In this document: positions 6,267 through 6,374 of the stretch, in pieces
Layout: the number at the start of each line of letters is the position of its first letter
How positions within the stretch are numbered: position 1 is the stretch's first letter
Assembly: GCA_003661865.1 (NCBI GenBank)
Contig: QMWY01000069.1
Span: 1-6,374, forward strand
Length of the DNA: 6,374 bases
Source: Thermoprotei archaeon
GTDB lineage: Archaea > Thermoproteota > Thermoprotei_A > Sulfolobales > Ignisphaeraceae
Direction: 5' to 3'
Notes under the pieces: model-generated
Told to the model about the DNA's origin: nothing
Database searches by the model: none
What the model saw: the letters and a program-made list of their open reading frames with translations, nothing else
Position numbers and translations under genes: made by a program

Positions 6267-6374
6267 GTGGTGTTCAGGGCTTCTAAGGCGTTTAGGCTAC
6301 AGGTGGAGATGTCCAAGAAGGTGGTGGTAGCCCCCCTAGACCTTGGCAAGGTAAGGGTTGTTGGCGGTCTCGAC
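6267..6374 (+). CDS. nfi: Endonuclease V, N-terminal fragment cut by the window edge
   Basis: Only the first 36 codons are present. Endonuclease V cleaves DNA (and in some lineages RNA) near deaminated bases such as inosine, one phosphodiester 3' of the lesion. The fragment shows a helix with RLQVEMSKKVVV followed by the strand VRVVGGLD, matching the family pattern of an EMS(K/R)-type helix and then the VAGVD strand. The final residue in the window is the likely first catalytic Asp (equivalent to Asp43 of the Thermotoga enzyme). Tandem GTG codons at 6267 and 6270 are both possible starts. ATG 6309 is also in frame but would remove much of the conserved N-terminal helix. The gene is 18 bases after, and in the same frame as, the proteasome beta stop, so co-transcription is likely. 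The RNase H-like remainder cannot be checked here. Confidence 0.78.
   Translation, partial: MVFRASKAFRLQVEMSKKVVVAPLDLGKVRVVGGLD

Noticed and set aside
1..6374. Mobile elements, CRISPR arrays, tRNA or rRNA genes.
   Set aside because: No spaced direct repeats, terminal inverted repeats, transposase motifs or RNA gene signatures were seen on either strand.

Overview
The window looks like chromosomal DNA from a hyperthermophilic crenarchaeon, most likely Desulfurococcales (a Pyrodictiaceae- or Aeropyrum-like organism). This is judged by eye, without a database search. The grounds are a 20S proteasome beta subunit of the crenarchaeal type, TATA-box promoters with very short leaders, frequent GTG and TTG starts, heavy use of AGG/AGA and ATA codons, moderately high GC, and very tight gene packing. 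There is no insertion sequence, CRISPR array, tRNA or rRNA, and no gene-free stretch longer than about 110 bases.

Layout, left to right. (1) A plus-strand block holds a TldE/PmbA-type subunit of the TldD/TldE protease (18-1361). A small winged-helix protein with a conserved C-terminal domain follows it and has its own promoter (1426-1932). (2) Convergent to this is a minus-strand block, read from right to left. It holds a Nog1-like GTPase (5547-4492), a cytoplasmic M28-type aminopeptidase with a PA-like insertion and a C-terminal winged-helix-like tail (4381-2624), and a small M50 membrane metalloprotease (2574-1957). (3) Divergent from the GTPase, across a 95-base intergenic region with one promoter per strand, is a proteasome beta subunit (5643-6248). 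The start of an endonuclease V gene follows it (6267 to the edge) and is cut at its first predicted catalytic Asp.

How the genes relate. Four of the six complete genes belong to proteolysis families: TldE, M28, M50 and proteasome beta. The beta subunit has Ala where the nucleophilic Thr1 should be, while Glu17 and Lys33 are kept. It is therefore predicted to be a non-catalytic, structural or regulatory beta subunit that works with an active paralogue elsewhere in the genome. The Nog1-like GTPase suggests a link between 50S subunit maturation and peptide turnover, but the only support is co-orientation and short gaps.

Nothing here is clearly a new defence or mobile system. The points most worth a second look are the dead-nucleophile beta subunit, the winged-helix protein with its misleading upstream ATG, and the GTPase-M28-M50 cluster.
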